Assembly: GCA_029747585.1 (NCBI GenBank)
Contig: JAPEVF010000007.1
Span: 189,458-248,246, forward strand
DNA from: Pleurotus djamor
Lineage: Eukaryota > Basidiomycota > Agaricomycetes > Agaricales > Pleurotaceae
DNA length: 58,789 nt
Direction: 5' to 3'
Part shown: positions 58,117 through 58,789 of the stretch, piece after piece
Layout of the letters: the number at the start of each line of letters is the position of its first letter
How positions within the stretch are numbered: position 1 is the stretch's first letter
The notes under the pieces: generated by a model
The model's database searches: none
What the model saw: the letters and a program-made list of their open reading frames with translations, nothing else
Told to the model about the DNA's origin: nothing
Made by a program: the position numbers and the translations under genes

Positions 58117-58789
58117 CTATGCATTCTTGGTAAAGATCGACTTCGGGAGCATCATGCCCACCTGCGAATGCAATGTTGGCGAACAGAATGACGTCTAGCA
58201 CCAAAATACATACCACATAATTTGGCATATCGACCTGCATAAAATGGTACATCAGTCGGGTTTAGTATGGGCATTTAAAGATATGGGACTCACCACCTCA
58301 TGTAACCGTAAATCGCCTGCAACACTGCAGAGCATATATGCCTCGATTCTGGTGAGGTCAAAGTCGGTTGCGAGGTAGTCAATCATAAATCCGACAGCAT
58401 CCCTGGCAGCCTCCTTTATGTCTGCAAAGTGGTATAATTACATTCGCCCACAATTTTCGAGTACAAAGACATACCAGGTCCAACGCCTGTAGTGCAGTAA
58501 AACGATTCCGTACTCGTTGACGCCATTTCCGTGGTTTCGAAGTGTGGTGCCTTCGCATACGGTTTGTCTTTTCTAACTGTGAGACGCACAGTAACCTTGA
58601 TGGGTGTTTCAATGGCTGTCCCTGTTGACAATTTGGTCACTACGCAGCGTATACTAGCTCGTAGACTACGGTGTGTTACTTACCACAAACCTCTATCGAG
58701 GGATGATGCTTGTGAGTCAATACGAGGGCAAGCTTGATAGACGCAGATTACTCGCCCCCATCTCCTTGGGCAGCGTGCCCATCCTGTAT
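58117..58789 (-). CDS. Formamidase/acetamidase, 5' part outside window
   Basis: The C-terminal third of an FmdA/AmdA-type amidase, running off the right edge. It reads DGHAAQGDGE|VCG|TAIETP, then VTVRLTVRKDKPYAKAPHFE, GPGMSL, KEAARDAVGFMIDYL, EAYMLCSVAGDLRLHEVVDM and PNYVVGMMLPKSIF before TAG 58117-58119. These are the family's C-terminal blocks. The enzyme hydrolyses formamide or short amides to ammonia and the acid. Introns are numerous; one is a GC-AG intron and one exon is only 9 nt long (58684-58692). It lies tail to tail with urate oxidase, 160 bp apart. Confidence 0.88.
58693..58755 (-). other. GC-AG intron in the formamidase gene
   Basis: Donor GGGG|GCGAGT, acceptor CGATAG. Joining GAT GGG G with AG GTT TGT G and GG ACA GCC restores the conserved G-D-G-E-V-C-G-T; the nearest GT donor breaks the frame. 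Confidence 0.6.

Noticed and set aside
1..58789. CRISPR arrays, operons or bacterial-type signals
   Set aside because: The window is eukaryotic: spliceosomal introns throughout and no regularly spaced repeats.

Overview
The window looks like nuclear DNA of a filamentous basidiomycete, most likely an Agaricomycete. Genes are dense, lie on both strands and are cut by many introns of about 45-75 nt with GT..AG ends. The gene set is typical of that group: a Kin1-type kinase, a group III poly-HAMP histidine kinase, a Rieske-DUF455 fusion, a basidiomycete-type terpene synthase fold, F-box and P450 genes. Coordinates given for split genes run from start codon to stop codon and include introns; splice sites were read by eye.

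Layout. 1-4.5 kb: a membrane protein cut by the left edge, a four-helix membrane protein and a short uncharacterised gene. 5.5-6.7 kb: a small zinc-cluster gene (copy 1 of a local family). 6.8-9.6 kb: a degenerate terpene-synthase-like gene, divergent from a Cys-rich two-helix membrane protein. 9.8-16.5 kb: an F-box gene, an amino-acid/GABA-type permease and a Rieske-DUF455 protein. 16.7-21 kb: three more members of the zinc-cluster family in a head-to-tail array on the minus strand; the last is a fragment carrying a 1.34-kb LTR-flanked mini-retroelement. 21.6-28.5 kb: a conserved fungal protein, SPC1 of signal peptidase, and divergent from it the kinase Kin1. 29.3-37.5 kb: a carotenoid oxygenase and a large multi-pass membrane protein. 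38.6-44.3 kb: a P450 and the mismatch-repair gene pms1. 45-47 kb: two small uncharacterised genes. 47.4-52.9 kb: the osmosensing histidine kinase. 54.2-58.8 kb: an ankyrin protein, an AIF-like oxidoreductase, urate oxidase and a formamidase cut by the right edge.

The most novel item is the zinc-cluster family. Its members are small (about 200-330 residues), carry one or two complete Zn(II)2Cys6 clusters (C-x2-C-x6-C-x8-10-C-x2-C-x6-C), each split by an intron at the same place, show no room for the usual fungal transcription-factor middle domain, and end in a shared tail G-R-x-[VI]-Y-x-V-K-G-N-(D)-E-R-P-R-P. The fragment keeps the tail, and the retroelement appears to sit in its last intron.

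Most other genes are housekeeping and do not form an evident pathway, except that urate oxidase and formamidase are both nitrogen-scavenging enzymes and lie tail to tail. The sequence has many ambiguous bases. In several genes a single N lies exactly where the reading frame breaks, so those breaks are probably sequencing errors and not mutations.
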